From: Leptolyngbya sp. FACHB-261
Lineage (GTDB): Bacteria; Cyanobacteriota; Cyanobacteriia; FACHB-261
Assembly: GCF_014696065.1 (NCBI RefSeq)
Contig: NZ_JACJPL010000031.1
Span: 124,001-188,000, forward strand
Reading direction: 5' to 3'
DNA: 64,000 bases
Shown: positions 56,264 through 63,292 of the stretch, piece after piece
Position numbering within the stretch: position 1 is the stretch's first letter
Layout: each line of letters begins with the position of its first letter
Program-made: the position numbers and the translations under genes
The notes under the pieces: generated by a model
Seen by the model: the letters and a program-made list of their open reading frames with translations, nothing else
What the model was told of the DNA's origin: nothing
The model's database searches: none

Positions 56264-56392
56264 CAACACTACTGTATCTTGGCAGTCGTCTGGGAATAAT
56301 TCTCACGATCCTTTGCAAAAGCCACCGGCAATTGGCCGCATGAAGAGGTGTCTTTGCTATCGTGATTAGCCTGTAAAACCAAGTTGTTAGGC
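56264..56392 (-). repeat. attC-like element (weak) downstream of the GNAT gene
   Basis: On the minus strand it begins GCCTAACAACTTGG (56392 downward), 12 nt after the GNAT stop, and ends CCAAGATACAGTAGTGTTGCCC. The first half matches an integron R''-L'' arm (RYYYAAC then AACTTGG); the second half is only a loose complement. Length about 129 bp, within the attC range. Confidence 0.4.
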
Positions 56393-56404
56393 AAAAGCAA
56401 AAAC

Positions 56405-56860
56405 TCAAAGCTCTCTTGTCATAAAGACGCTATACGGATCTTCAACATAATCTGCAAAAGGTTGGCAATAGGTAAAGCCAAAATTAGCGTAGAGTTTACG
56501 AGCAGGCTCGAAAGCTTCCATTGATCCCGTTTCTAAACTTAACCGTCTGTAACCGCGCCGCCTAGCTTCTTCAAGTATGTACTTAAGAAGATTGGTCGCA
56601 ACGCCTTTTCTAAGGTGCAGCGAAGATGTCCGCATAGATTTGATTTCGCCATGTTGAGCATCCAGTTCTTTGATTGCTCCACAGCCGAGTAGCTCCCCAT
56701 TTTCCCACACAGTCCAGAATGTAATTTCCGGTTTGCGTAATGCTTCAATATCCAAGGCATGCACACTCTCAGGCGGCGAGTGTAGAGCCGCACTCTGAAG
56801 ATGTTCTTGCAACAGTTCGTATATCTCGGGACCGCTTAAATCGTCTATTTTAATATTCAT
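56405..56860 (-). CDS. GNAT family N-acetyltransferase
   Basis: 151 residues. GNAT motif A is visible as MRTSSLHLRKGVATNLLKYILEEARRRGYRRLSLETG (R/K-x-x-G-V/I-A acetyl-CoA loop at about 83-89), followed by motif B with FEPARKLYANFGFTYCQPFADY. Similar to ElaA/PhnO-like small acetyltransferases; substrate unknown. It lies exactly between two GCCTAAC/GTTAGGC core-like sites (56386 and 56903), a 517-bp unit typical in size for an integron cassette. Confidence 0.9.
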   Translation of the reverse strand: MNIKIDDLSGPEIYELLQEHLQSAALHSPPESVHALDIEALRKPEITFWTVWENGELLGCGAIKELDAQHGEIKSMRTSSLHLRKGVATNLLKYILEEARRRGYRRLSLETGSMEAFEPARKLYANFGFTYCQPFADYVEDPYSVFMTREL

Positions 56861-56897
56861 AAGAAGCTCCGTTTACCAGGTGGCGATTTTTCCTTGC

Positions 56898-56993
56898 ACA
56901 ACGCCTAACAACCCAGTTGAGCAACGGCAAGTAACCTAGAATACAGGGGAGAAACCTCAAAGCACCATTCCAAAGACTTGTTAGCAGCGTTGT
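56898..56993 (-). repeat. attC-like imperfect inverted repeat upstream of the GNAT gene
   Basis: On the plus strand ACAACGCCTAACAA (56898-56911) and TTGTTAGCAGCGTTGT (56978-56993) are near-complementary arms enclosing about 66 bp. The inner arms read GCCTAAC (56903-56909) and GTTAGCA (56980-56986), and CAGTTGAGC lies just inside. On the minus strand this is R''-like TGCTAACAAG ... GTTGCTCAACTGGG, R' GTTAGGC, then the GNAT leader. It is the best attC candidate in the window. Confidence 0.6.
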
Positions 56994-57136
56994 CTAGCAA
57001 TCACCCCCGAGACCTCTCGGCGCCCTGCGCTCCTACAGAACCACAATTTTACCTAAGCTCTTCCTCACGGTTGTACGAACATGTGTACAAACATGAGTAA
57101 AAACTATTACAATCACGTTGCTAAACAACCCGTTAA

Positions 57137-57625
57137 TTAGAAATCTGGCGCTGGGATTGTCATACCTGCCAAGATATTTTTCAGTTTCTCTGAGTGCAAA
57201 AAGGCAAGATATTGAGTTGTGAACGGTGGAGGCATCAGCTCCAATAAGGTCTGATTTTCAACCCAAAACTCCATTACTTCAAAAAAACCTCCTGCGCTAA
57301 CCCGTACAGTGCGCCAGCCCTCACGCGCAGCCACCGCTCGAATTTTGGCTTCGCTAACAGCAACTGAAAGATTAAAATGAGTGACGCTATAGCCAGAGGA
57401 ACGAGAATGGTTCACCGAATAGCAAAAGGACTCATCTCCTGAACCCGGCTGCAACTCCAAACCCTGTGGGGAAATCTCAATCAAAGTTCCGTATACATCC
57501 TCGGTAAAAACAACGTAGCTGCCTGGATTTTTTGAAAAAGGAGCCACAGTCCCCTGCAACAATTCAGCTAGAACCTGAGCGACATGAAGCGGATTATTTG
57601 CCGCCATTGAAAAGTGATGAATCAT
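57137..57625 (-). CDS. VOC-like hypothetical protein
   Basis: 162 residues. Starts MIHHFSMAANNPLHVAQVLAELLQG, a glyoxalase-like first unit, with later VTHFNLSVAVSEAKIRAVAAREGW and EFWVENQTLLELMPP (strand with Glu). The paired beta-alpha-beta pattern fits the VOC superfamily, but the metal residues are not certain and no substrate can be named. One cassette-like unit between candidate sites at 56986 and 58118. Confidence 0.7.
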   Translation of the reverse strand: MIHHFSMAANNPLHVAQVLAELLQGTVAPFSKNPGSYVVFTEDVYGTLIEISPQGLELQPGSGDESFCYSVNHSRSSGYSVTHFNLSVAVSEAKIRAVAAREGWRTVRVSAGGFFEVMEFWVENQTLLELMPPPFTTQYLAFLHSEKLKNILAGMTIPAPDF

Positions 57626-58251
57626 GATGAAAACAAACTCCCAAATAAAAGAAACAGAGATTTTATGGGCATCACAAAGCAGAACAAACAGTTCTGCTCA
57701 AAGACCAATAATCCGTTACTGATAAGTCTTATGATGTGCAACCTTGAGGGCTTATGCATTCAAAGTTTTTCAGAAAGCACATCAATTGCCTGAAAGCCTT
57801 CCAAAACAAGCGTTTCAGAGTTTTTGCCAGTCAACATAAACTGAGCTGCTAACGATGCGATTGAGCGGCTGTAAATAACCTTTACCTACACAGGAAATAT
57901 TAGTCAATCCACGCCAGCCAAATTACTAGAGCGATCATTGCGTTTAAGACTAAGCTTTAATATGCAAAGCTTGTCTTAGCTTGGCTATTACCCTTGAGGG
58001 TACTTTTCTGAAATTTGCGGTTGCCTCACGACCTTTAAAGCGTTGCCTCATCTATAAGCTCACGCCAACCCAACCTCGAACACCAGCAGAGGAACTTCGG
58101 CTACGTCTCCTCCAAACGCTCAACGGCACAACGATTAGGCTCAGGCACGTGGGACCGGTGCACTGAACCTGATCGACTGAAAGCATGCCCAGCCCCATGT
58201 TGTCGCCTGTAGCGCCCTGGTTAGGGCGATAGCGGCATAAAAGGCCACAAC
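57626..58251. other. Long gap between the VOC-like and lipoprotein genes
   Basis: About 625 bp. A plus-strand frame at 57981-58166 has no motif. The right part contains the attC-like site at 58118-58226. The rest (57626-58100) shows nothing I recognise. Confidence 0.5.
58118..58226 (-). repeat. attC-like element downstream of the lipoprotein gene
   Basis: Plus strand: GCTCAAC (58118-58124, RYYYAAC) ... GTTAGGG (58220-58226). On the minus strand CCCTAACCAGGGCG folds as a small perfect hairpin (CGCCCT/AGGGCG, 58213-58228), and the end reads CGTTGAGCG. A further GCCTGTAG/CTACAGGC pair (58205-58212, 58252-58259) includes the lipoprotein stop codon. Confidence 0.4.
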
Positions 58252-58824
58252 CTACAGGCACCCTTCCACATACTGAATGCTAGGGCCTCCCGCACGGACG
58301 TGGGTTGCGCGGGCATCTGAACCCACCTCATAGACAATTCCGCGAGCATTGGGCTCGGTCGGAGCCGTGCTCCAGATGGTGATGTATTCAGCAGGAGGCG
58401 GGACATACTTGTGCGGAGTGACTACAGCCTTGCCTGCATAGGCAGCCTTGATTGCTGAGGCCGAGTCAGCGACGCCGAAGCCTGCCTCAGTCTTTATGGG
58501 TGAGCCGTTGATTAGGGAGATCCGGGTAAGCCGTCCCTGCTCGATCATCACAAGCATGCCTACCGGCGCACGGCTCGGGCGAAACTCGTCGCACTGCTCC
58601 GGATCCGGTCCCCCGACTGCATCGGGGTTGGCATCTTCACCCAATGCCGCAACTACCTCCTCACGCGTCATGCCAACGCGAAGTGGCCCCCAACCATCTG
58701 CGGTCAGGGGTGTCGAAGCACTCGATTCGGAAGGCTGAGCGGCATCCGGTGACGCAGTCGTGCTTTGGCAGGAGCAGAGACAAAGCGCAGCCGTGATGCA
58801 GAATAATAACCGGCTTAATACCAT
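58252..58824 (-). CDS. Predicted lipoprotein, unknown function
   Basis: 190 residues. N-terminal lipoprotein signal SRLLFCITAALCLCSC with lipobox Cys at about 19, then a Ser/Ala/Pro linker and a folded domain with WGPLRVGMTREEVVAALGED, a pattern of small SmpA/OmlA- or PepSY-unlike envelope proteins; four later Cys or aromatic residues may be structural. Its GC-rich, Ala-rich style resembles proteobacterial proteins more than neighbours do. It begins 20 bp after a GTTAGGC core (58850-58844), as a first integron cassette would. Confidence 0.75.
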   Translation of the reverse strand: MVLSRLLFCITAALCLCSCQSTTASPDAAQPSESSASTPLTADGWGPLRVGMTREEVVAALGEDANPDAVGGPDPEQCDEFRPSRAPVGMLVMIEQGRLTRISLINGSPIKTEAGFGVADSASAIKAAYAGKAVVTPHKYVPPPAEYITIWSTAPTEPNARGIVYEVGSDARATHVRAGGPSIQYVEGCL

Positions 58825-58843
58825 GGCAGATCGAATGAGAGAG

Positions 58844-59071
58844 GCCTAACGATGTAATGGGCAGACAGCTCTGCCTAAGATCCTGTAGCAAGTAGATAAG
58901 CAGAATAATTCAGTTTGGCATAAGGCTTTAAATTCAGTGCTTAAGTCGATCGTTCCGCTTAGTACGCTGCCTGAAGTGGATGGGCCGGATGTTTTCGCAT
59001 ATCTTCAGACTCCTATGTGGATGATTAGATGTACTACTGAACACACCGTACATCGTTTTCGTTCAACTTTC
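58844..59071. promoter_or_regulatory. Putative attI/integrase promoter region with 40-bp-spaced repeats
   Basis: Runs from the GCCTAAC core (58844-58850) to the integrase-fragment ATG. GTTCCGCTTA (58952) and TTTTCGCATA (58992) are 40 bp apart, and an inverted relative, TATGTGGATGA, lies at 59014-59024. The same motif family recurs at 62839-62930. In an integron this is where attI, recombinase-binding repeats and the cassette promoter lie. No -35/-10 pair could be picked with confidence. Confidence 0.45.
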
Positions 59072-59176
59072 ATGCAGTAGCGTCTGAAGAAACTGCTAGA
59101 GCAAGTGCAAGACGCGGTTCGACTGAAGCCCTACGCCTACCACACGGAGGAAAGCTACATTACTTAAATTCGACGT
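59072..59176 (+). pseudogene. Integron integrase (IntI-like) N-terminal fragment
   Basis: From ATG 59072 the frame reads M-Q-stop(59078)-RLKKLLEQVQDAVRLKPYAYHT, then EESYIT-stop(59165)-IRR. This matches the start of IntI/IntI-like tyrosine recombinases, pattern LLxQVRxxIRLKHYSxRTExxYxxWIRR, with H to P, S to A, R to H and W to TAG/TAA-type stop changes. Two in-frame stops and the complete loss of the core-binding and catalytic domains make it a dead remnant. It points right, divergent from the cassette-like genes to its left, which is the normal intI arrangement. Confidence 0.75.
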
Positions 59177-59223
59177 GGATCCGTTCGACAGCGAACAATT
59201 ATTGTTCAGCTGTGTGGTGTGGC

Positions 59224-59676
59224 TCACTGTTCGCGAAACAATTGCCACCATTCGGCCTGAAACTGCTCTTGGGCTTCAACGCTTACAGGTTCTACATCAT
59301 CACCTGTTTTGAAAATGTCTACGGTTGGACGCAGTAGCTGACCATCTTCGCTCACCCGATAAGCCTTACGGCCCAAAGCCATATCAGCTGCCATTCCCGT
59401 TAATATGATCCTCCGGCTGGCTCTGTAGCACATGGGTAGAAGACCGTGCAAAGCAAGTTTCTCTTGAACCCTTTTGAAAGACTCGAAGAAATGACAAGCT
59501 GTTTCTTCAATGACACCACCGGCCCACTGCAACTTGATACGACATTTAGTGCGACGACCAGTCACTTCGGTCCAATCACGACAACCCAATTCAACTGCTG
59601 CTGGAAGCAAATGACCCTCTGCATCCCTCAGCGAGATTTGGTATTGGCCAACAGCTTTTTCTGGAACTTCAGACAT
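59224..59676 (-). CDS. Hypothetical protein
   Basis: 150 residues, no recognised domain. Begins with ATG 59676 and MSEVPEKAVGQYQISLRDAEGH. It contains a possible CHFFESFKRVQEKLALHGLLPMCYRASRRIILTGMAADM region with two Cys, and an acidic Trp-rich end (EQFQAEWWQLFREQ). Alternating strand/helix pattern suggests a small folded domain. It occupies a cassette-like unit whose 5' side has an attC-like site at 59733-59790; its 3' side abuts the integrase fragment. Confidence 0.65.
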   Translation of the reverse strand: MSEVPEKAVGQYQISLRDAEGHLLPAAVELGCRDWTEVTGRRTKCRIKLQWAGGVIEETACHFFESFKRVQEKLALHGLLPMCYRASRRIILTGMAADMALGRKAYRVSEDGQLLRPTVDIFKTGDDVEPVSVEAQEQFQAEWWQLFREQ

Positions 59677-59732
59677 TTAACGCTCTAAGTAAAGCATCAT
59701 TACACTTGCAGCTTCTGAACTATTAACATCAG

Positions 59733-59790
59733 CGCTAACAGGTAGGCTGCATGAACTGTACCAATCACTTAAGCAGACGAACGGTTAGCA
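59733..59790 (-). repeat. attC-like element (58 bp)
   Basis: Plus strand: CGCTAAC (59733-59739) ... GTTAGCA (59784-59790), with an inner CTGC/GCAG pair and a 22-nt centre. Minus strand: TGCTAAC ... GTTAGCG. Length is at the lower end of known attC sites. It sits between the 59224 gene and the NTF2-like gene. Confidence 0.45.
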
Positions 59791-59960
59791 CACCAGCAGC
59801 AGGCAATCTTGAAACACAGCTAACAGATACCAGTCCGTCCGGTGCAGGCAATGGTTCTTATCTGAACTCATCATTCCTGCCGTTGGCTATAGCTGATTCT
59901 AAGTTTAGAACTTGGCAAATAATCTGGCTGTATTATTGCAACATGGTTGCTGGGCTGCGC

Positions 59961-60359
59961 CTATGCAAACAACGGTGTAGTATCTGTGTAGAATCTAACC
60001 GAGGTCACCAACCCCTCCTCATTGCGATCAGTAAAAGCAACGGCTCGAATGGCAACCGTCTTTTCATCATTGCGTTTGTAATGATTCAGTGCCTCAAGCA
60101 CGAAGCATGAGTCGCTACCGTAGATATTTAACAAGTCGTGTTCCAGACTGGCGAAGGTCGTCCAATACCCAGCAAGTCCCTGCATCACAACCTCTTTGCC
60201 TTTCATTGCAGGGTCGTTGTTTGATTGTACGGAGCAATCCGGCGCTAAAAATCTGCCATATGCTTCAATATCTAAAGTGTCTAACGCCTTTAAATACTGC
60301 AGATACCACTCATATGCTTTGGAAGAAAGTTGATTGATCCTTAGGTTTTCGGTTTTCAC
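59961..60359 (-). CDS. NTF2-like/SnoaL-type protein
   Basis: 132 residues from GTG 60359, which has AGGAG 6 bp upstream. The cone-shaped NTF2-like fold pattern is visible: YLQYLKALDTLDIEAYGRFLAPDCSVQSNND (helix, then first strand with the conserved Asp region), GYWTTFASLEHDLLNIYGSDSCFVLEALNHY and a final AVAFTDRNEEGLVTSVRFYTD sheet. Such proteins are steroid-isomerase- or hydroxylase-like, but also common unknown cassette cargo. Confidence 0.8.
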   Translation of the reverse strand: MKTENLRINQLSSKAYEWYLQYLKALDTLDIEAYGRFLAPDCSVQSNNDPAMKGKEVVMQGLAGYWTTFASLEHDLLNIYGSDSCFVLEALNHYKRNDEKTVAIRAVAFTDRNEEGLVTSVRFYTDTTPLFA

Positions 60360-60693
60360 CTGTCACTCCTCTCTACGGCTCAAAGATGTGCTCAGGTTAT
60401 CTCACTTCTCAAGGACGTGCCCGCAACTTCAACTTAATTTCTCTATTTCTGCTGCCTGATCGATAACTTCCAAAACATTACCTGGGCAATGTCTTCCAAA
60501 CAACCTAATCCTGAGCACTAGCAAATCAGTTTCAAACCATTGCGTCTGAGCATAAACAGTTGATGGGTTAGCAGTACACTTCATACAATTAATGTCGCTA
60601 CAAACTGCAACCCAAAGAAGGTACTACACTTCTCACAATGCAAACTAACTCACGACCAGCATTGATGTACTGCCCTTATCAAAGAAAGAAGCC

Positions 60694-60781
60694 GCCCAAC
60701 GTTTGAGCTAGCCGAACGGAGATAACTTTTGCAACTCAACCAATAGTCTAGGCTCTGTTCCAATACAATGCCTTGTTATGA
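60694..60781 (-). repeat. attC-like element (88 bp)
   Basis: Plus strand: GCCCAAC (60694-60700) followed by GTTTGAGC, and ending CTTGTTATGA (60772-60781). Minus strand: ...AGCTCAAACGTTGGGC, a classic L'-R' end with GTTGGGC (GTTRRRY), opposite TCATAACAAGG. Inner arms GAACGGAG and CTCTGTTC are complementary with one mismatch. Between the NTF2-like and YdeI-like genes. Confidence 0.55.
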
Positions 60782-60801
60782 TTGCACAGGGACCAAGATT
60801 G

Positions 60802-61386
60802 TCATTGGGTCAATGGATTTCTATTCTGCGCTACTGAGCTTATGGTCTTTTCAATCCTCTTCAACCTGGTCTCTGGACGCTTTGCACTATCAATCCAAAA
60901 GAGAATATTCTTCTTTGCTGAATTACTGAACGACTCAAAATTCTGGTTAGCTATTTCGTTTGCTTCTAAGGCTTGCTTTAAGTCCACTGGCACGCTTAAT
61001 GCTTCGATCTCATCTAGCAGAGCCCACGAGCCATCTTGCTTCGCAGCATTAATCTTTTTGAGACCCGCCTCAGTCATCAATCCTTGTGCGATCAGTTCTT
61101 CAATGTACTGCTTATTGAGTTTTGACCATACACTTTTGGGTTTTCGGGGTGTGAAGATTTGCATATAGCGTTCTTCATCTAAAGATTTAACTTTACTGTC
61201 AATCCAACCGAAACATAAGGCTTCTTTGACTGCTTCGCTGTATTGAACGCTGGGCTTACCGCTTTTGACCTTGTAATAAATCAACCATATGCCGATCGAG
61301 GTGCAATAGTTCTTTTCTAACCATTGCCGCCACGCCTTGCGATCGCTGGCATAAATAGTTTCGATTCGGTCATCAAATTTCAGCAT
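60802..61386 (-). CDS. YdeI/OmpD-associated family protein
   Basis: 194 residues from ATG 61386; a TTG five codons earlier is possible. Diagnostic RKAWRQWLEKNYCTSIGIWLIYYKV start, then ALCFGWIDSKVKSLDEERYMQIFTPRKPKSVWSKLNK, and a C-terminal helical domain with AALEANEIANQNFESFSNSAKKNILFWIDSAKRPETRLKRI. This matches the YdeI (BOF/OmdA) family, linked to stress tolerance in some bacteria. It lacks any gene partner here; one cassette-like unit. Confidence 0.9.
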   Translation of the reverse strand: MLKFDDRIETIYASDRKAWRQWLEKNYCTSIGIWLIYYKVKSGKPSVQYSEAVKEALCFGWIDSKVKSLDEERYMQIFTPRKPKSVWSKLNKQYIEELIAQGLMTEAGLKKINAAKQDGSWALLDEIEALSVPVDLKQALEANEIANQNFESFSNSAKKNILFWIDSAKRPETRLKRIEKTISSVAQNRNPLTQ

Positions 61387-61501
61387 TAAAGAAGACAGCA
61401 AACAATTCTAGGGCTAAGAGCCAACATAAGCTCAGCAGGCTAACGTTCACACTCACCGTAAGAAGAACATCATCTACGCGTCCCAGCCATCGCCCGAAAG
61501 A

Positions 61502-61591
61502 GGCTAACCGTGAGTTCTAGTCAGCAGTTGCCAATACCGCTGCAACACCGCAAGCAGCTTTGGCAAATCCGCTGCGCCAGTATTGTTAGCC
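61502..61591 (-). repeat. attC-like element (90 bp)
   Basis: Plus strand: GGCTAAC (61502-61508) ... GTTAGCC (61585-61591), exact 7-bp complements. Inner CAATAC/GTATTG arms and a central GCTGC/GCAGC stem make a foldable site. It lies between the YdeI-like and cupin genes. A second GGCTAAC occurs about 60 bp to the left (around 61439-61446). Confidence 0.55.
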
Positions 61592-61615
61592 CTCATATGG
61601 CGGGTAGCGTGTATG

Positions 61616-62098
61616 TCACACATATGGAGAGCCGTCTTTGTGAACGAAACTCCACATCCCCTCAACGAGCAAGGCTTTAAGGTCGTCATCGGGATAGTAT
61701 CCCTCGTCTCCGGGTGTCCGATCGCCAACTTCGAGGTACACGACCTCCTCTGTGGTTTCGTTGATCAAGCGGTGTCCGTTGCCTGTGCCTGCCTTAAACC
61801 CGGCGCACATTCCGGCACAGAGTTGAGTTCGCCCCTCGTTTGTATGAAGGGTAGGTCGGCCTTGGAGAATATAGACAAACTCGTCTTGCTTCGTATGCGC
61901 GTGACGAAGGGCAGACACTGCATTGGGAGCCAAGCGCGTGAGGTTTACACCAAAGTTTGTGAGGCCAAAGAGATCGCCGAGGGGGCGCTTCTCCCTTCCA
62001 GCCATGCGCGACGCAAAAGGCTCTGGATAGACGGAAGGTTTAGTTCGCACTGGCATCTCAGACGCGACGACAGCAATCGGCTTTGACTCATGCAACAT
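61616..62098 (-). CDS. Cupin domain protein
   Basis: 160 residues. The cupin motif 1 is visible as LRHAHTKQDEFVYILQGRPTLHTNEG (H-x-H...E, metal ligands), with motif 2 GNGHRLINETTEEVVYLEVGDR (His). A small beta-barrel, metal-dependent enzyme or sugar-binding protein; substrate unknown. It is bracketed by a perfect 12-bp inverted repeat (61585-61596 and 62118-62129). Confidence 0.9.
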   Translation of the reverse strand: MLHESKPIAVVASEMPVRTKPSVYPEPFASRMAGREKRPLGDLFGLTNFGVNLTRLAPNAVSALRHAHTKQDEFVYILQGRPTLHTNEGRTQLCAGMCAGFKAGTGNGHRLINETTEEVVYLEVGDRTPGDEGYYPDDDLKALLVEGMWSFVHKDGSPYV

Positions 62099-62117
62099 GC
62101 GAACCTCGCGAAGGATG

Positions 62118-62129
62118 ATGAGGGCTAAC
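62118..62129 (-). repeat. 12-bp inverted repeat arm / cassette core upstream of the cupin gene
   Basis: ATGAGGGCTAAC here is the exact reverse complement of GTTAGCCCTCAT at 61585-61596 on the other side of the cupin gene. The GGTTGAGCTG just to the right resembles an attC L' arm. Its expected partner arm would lie near 62250, overlapping the NTF2-like stop (GTTACTG). Confidence 0.5.
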
Positions 62130-62251
62130 GGTTGAGCTGATTGGATGCAGACAACCTCTGCAACTTAACAGACAAGCGAAACGATAGAGCACCTCGTCTA
62201 TGCAGGAATCGCTGCTACCCCGATTACGCGTCCGAGCCCGGAGAGGGCACG

Positions 62252-62648
62252 TTACTGAAGCGCCTGTTGGACCAGCAACGTGTCCGTGTACTGGACGTAG
62301 CGGATAGCTCTCCCGTCGCGAACCTTCCAAACATGGGCAAACGGCGCCCGGAAGCTTTTACCGGTTGCCTTGTAGGTGCCGCTATAGTGGCCGAGGACGA
62401 CGATTGTCTCACCGCCATCGACGGAACTCGTCTGGGGTCGTCTGAAAACCTTCCCAATCCGTGGCAAGCCTCATTAGCACCCCCTTGAGAGCCGCCTCCG
62501 GTCCATGGTACGTGCCAGAGAGGGGGAATCCCTCTGCTTCCGTCCATTCGATTTGAGGATCAAGTAGGGGTCGGACTGTGGTGACGTCGCCCTTGGTTAA
62601 GGCCTCGTAAAGCGACTTGATGATTTGGAGAGATGTTGTGGCAGCCAT
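62252..62648 (-). pseudogene. NTF2-like/SnoaL gene broken by a frameshift
   Basis: The start (62648) reads TTSLQIIKSLYEALTKGDV with LLDPQIEWTEAEGFPLSGTY and FQTTPDEF; the reading then fails into RRWR-stop. The other frame carries the rest: VDGGETIVVLGHYSGTYKATG, APFAHVWKVRDGRAIRYVQYTD. The frames join at about 62423 with one extra base (or two missing). Together they make a complete SnoaL-type protein of about 130 residues. Either a real inactivating mutation or a sequencing error. Confidence 0.8.
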
Positions 62649-62808
62649 GTTTTCTCCTCGGAGAAGATCCCCTTCCCCTCCTCGCAGCCGACGTCCAGAG
62701 CGGCCCTAGCGTGCAGCGTGACAGCACGGGCGACGAGGTTGAGTATTAATTGCCTCTCATACTTTTATCATTACATACCGAAACACGTGGAGCAACAGCA
62801 CAACTATT

Positions 62809-62815
62809 GTTAGGC
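62809..62815 (+). repeat. GTTAGGC core-like site
   Basis: Plus-strand ACTATTGTTAGGC; minus-strand GCCTAACAATAGTTGTGC, the usual start of an attC R''-L'' arm. It lies 160 bp upstream of the broken NTF2-like gene with no clear partner arm; it may be the outer edge of the cassette region. Confidence 0.4.
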
Positions 62816-62838
62816 TTGCTGGGCTATTGGGCCGCAAG

Positions 62839-62930
62839 TTTCCACATAACATACCCATAGTGGTGATTAGGCGGATGATTTCCACATAGCACCTCAAATC
62901 AGGTAGATAAGCAGAATCTTTCCGCATATT
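62839..62930 (+). repeat. Three iterons at exact 40-bp spacing
   Basis: TTTCCACATAAC (62839), TTTCCACATAGC (62879) and TTTCCGCATATT (62919) start exactly 40 bp apart. Each is preceded by a GCGGA/GCAGA/GCCGC-type segment, giving imperfect palindromes of the form GCGGA..TTTCCRC. They are related to the repeats at 58952 and 58992 beside the integrase fragment. A recombinase-binding array is the likely meaning. Confidence 0.6.
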
Positions 62931-63070
62931 TTCAGCTCGGCACACCTGAATTAACAAGCATTTTAATTACTCAGGGCCTTTTAGATGGAGTTCCTCTGGC
63001 TCAGCTGGTTTCCCAGCTAGCCACGGCAACACAGTCCATTGCTAAGAATAATCTAGTACTAAGTAGATAA
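62873..63070 (+). other. Start-less open frame, possible gene remnant
   Basis: An uninterrupted frame of 65 codons reads TSNQVDKQNLSAYFQLGTP, then ELTSILITQGLLDGVPLAQL and VSQLATATQSIAKNNLVLSR before a stop. Composition looks protein-like, but there is no start codon and it overlaps the iterons. Not recognised; the remaining about 220 bp to the SDR gene hold no feature. Confidence 0.3.
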
Positions 63071-63292
63071 GTCTATAAGAAGTAGGAACAGAGATAGGGA
63101 ATTGACCTGCGATTCGTGGAAGCCAGGTTTGCTCATTTCTGATTAGTGTAGCTGCTGTTTTTCAGGGTAGGAGTCTTGCAGAAAGATAGCCGCCTAGCCG
63201 AAACATTACCTTGCAGCAATAGTTCTTCCGGGTGATTCAGAAACTATAAATTTAGTCCAATCTATTCTAGTAAAGTGAACCTGTATGTTTGT

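Noticed and set aside
57981-58166. 61-codon plus-strand frame in the VOC-like to lipoprotein gap
   Set aside because: No ribosome-binding site or motif, and it crosses the attC-like site.
58892-58906. 15-bp exact match between 58892 and 62903 as a target-site or attachment duplication
   Set aside because: In 64 kb a 15-mer match is expected about once or twice by chance; it is only suggestive because it lies beside the 40-bp repeats.
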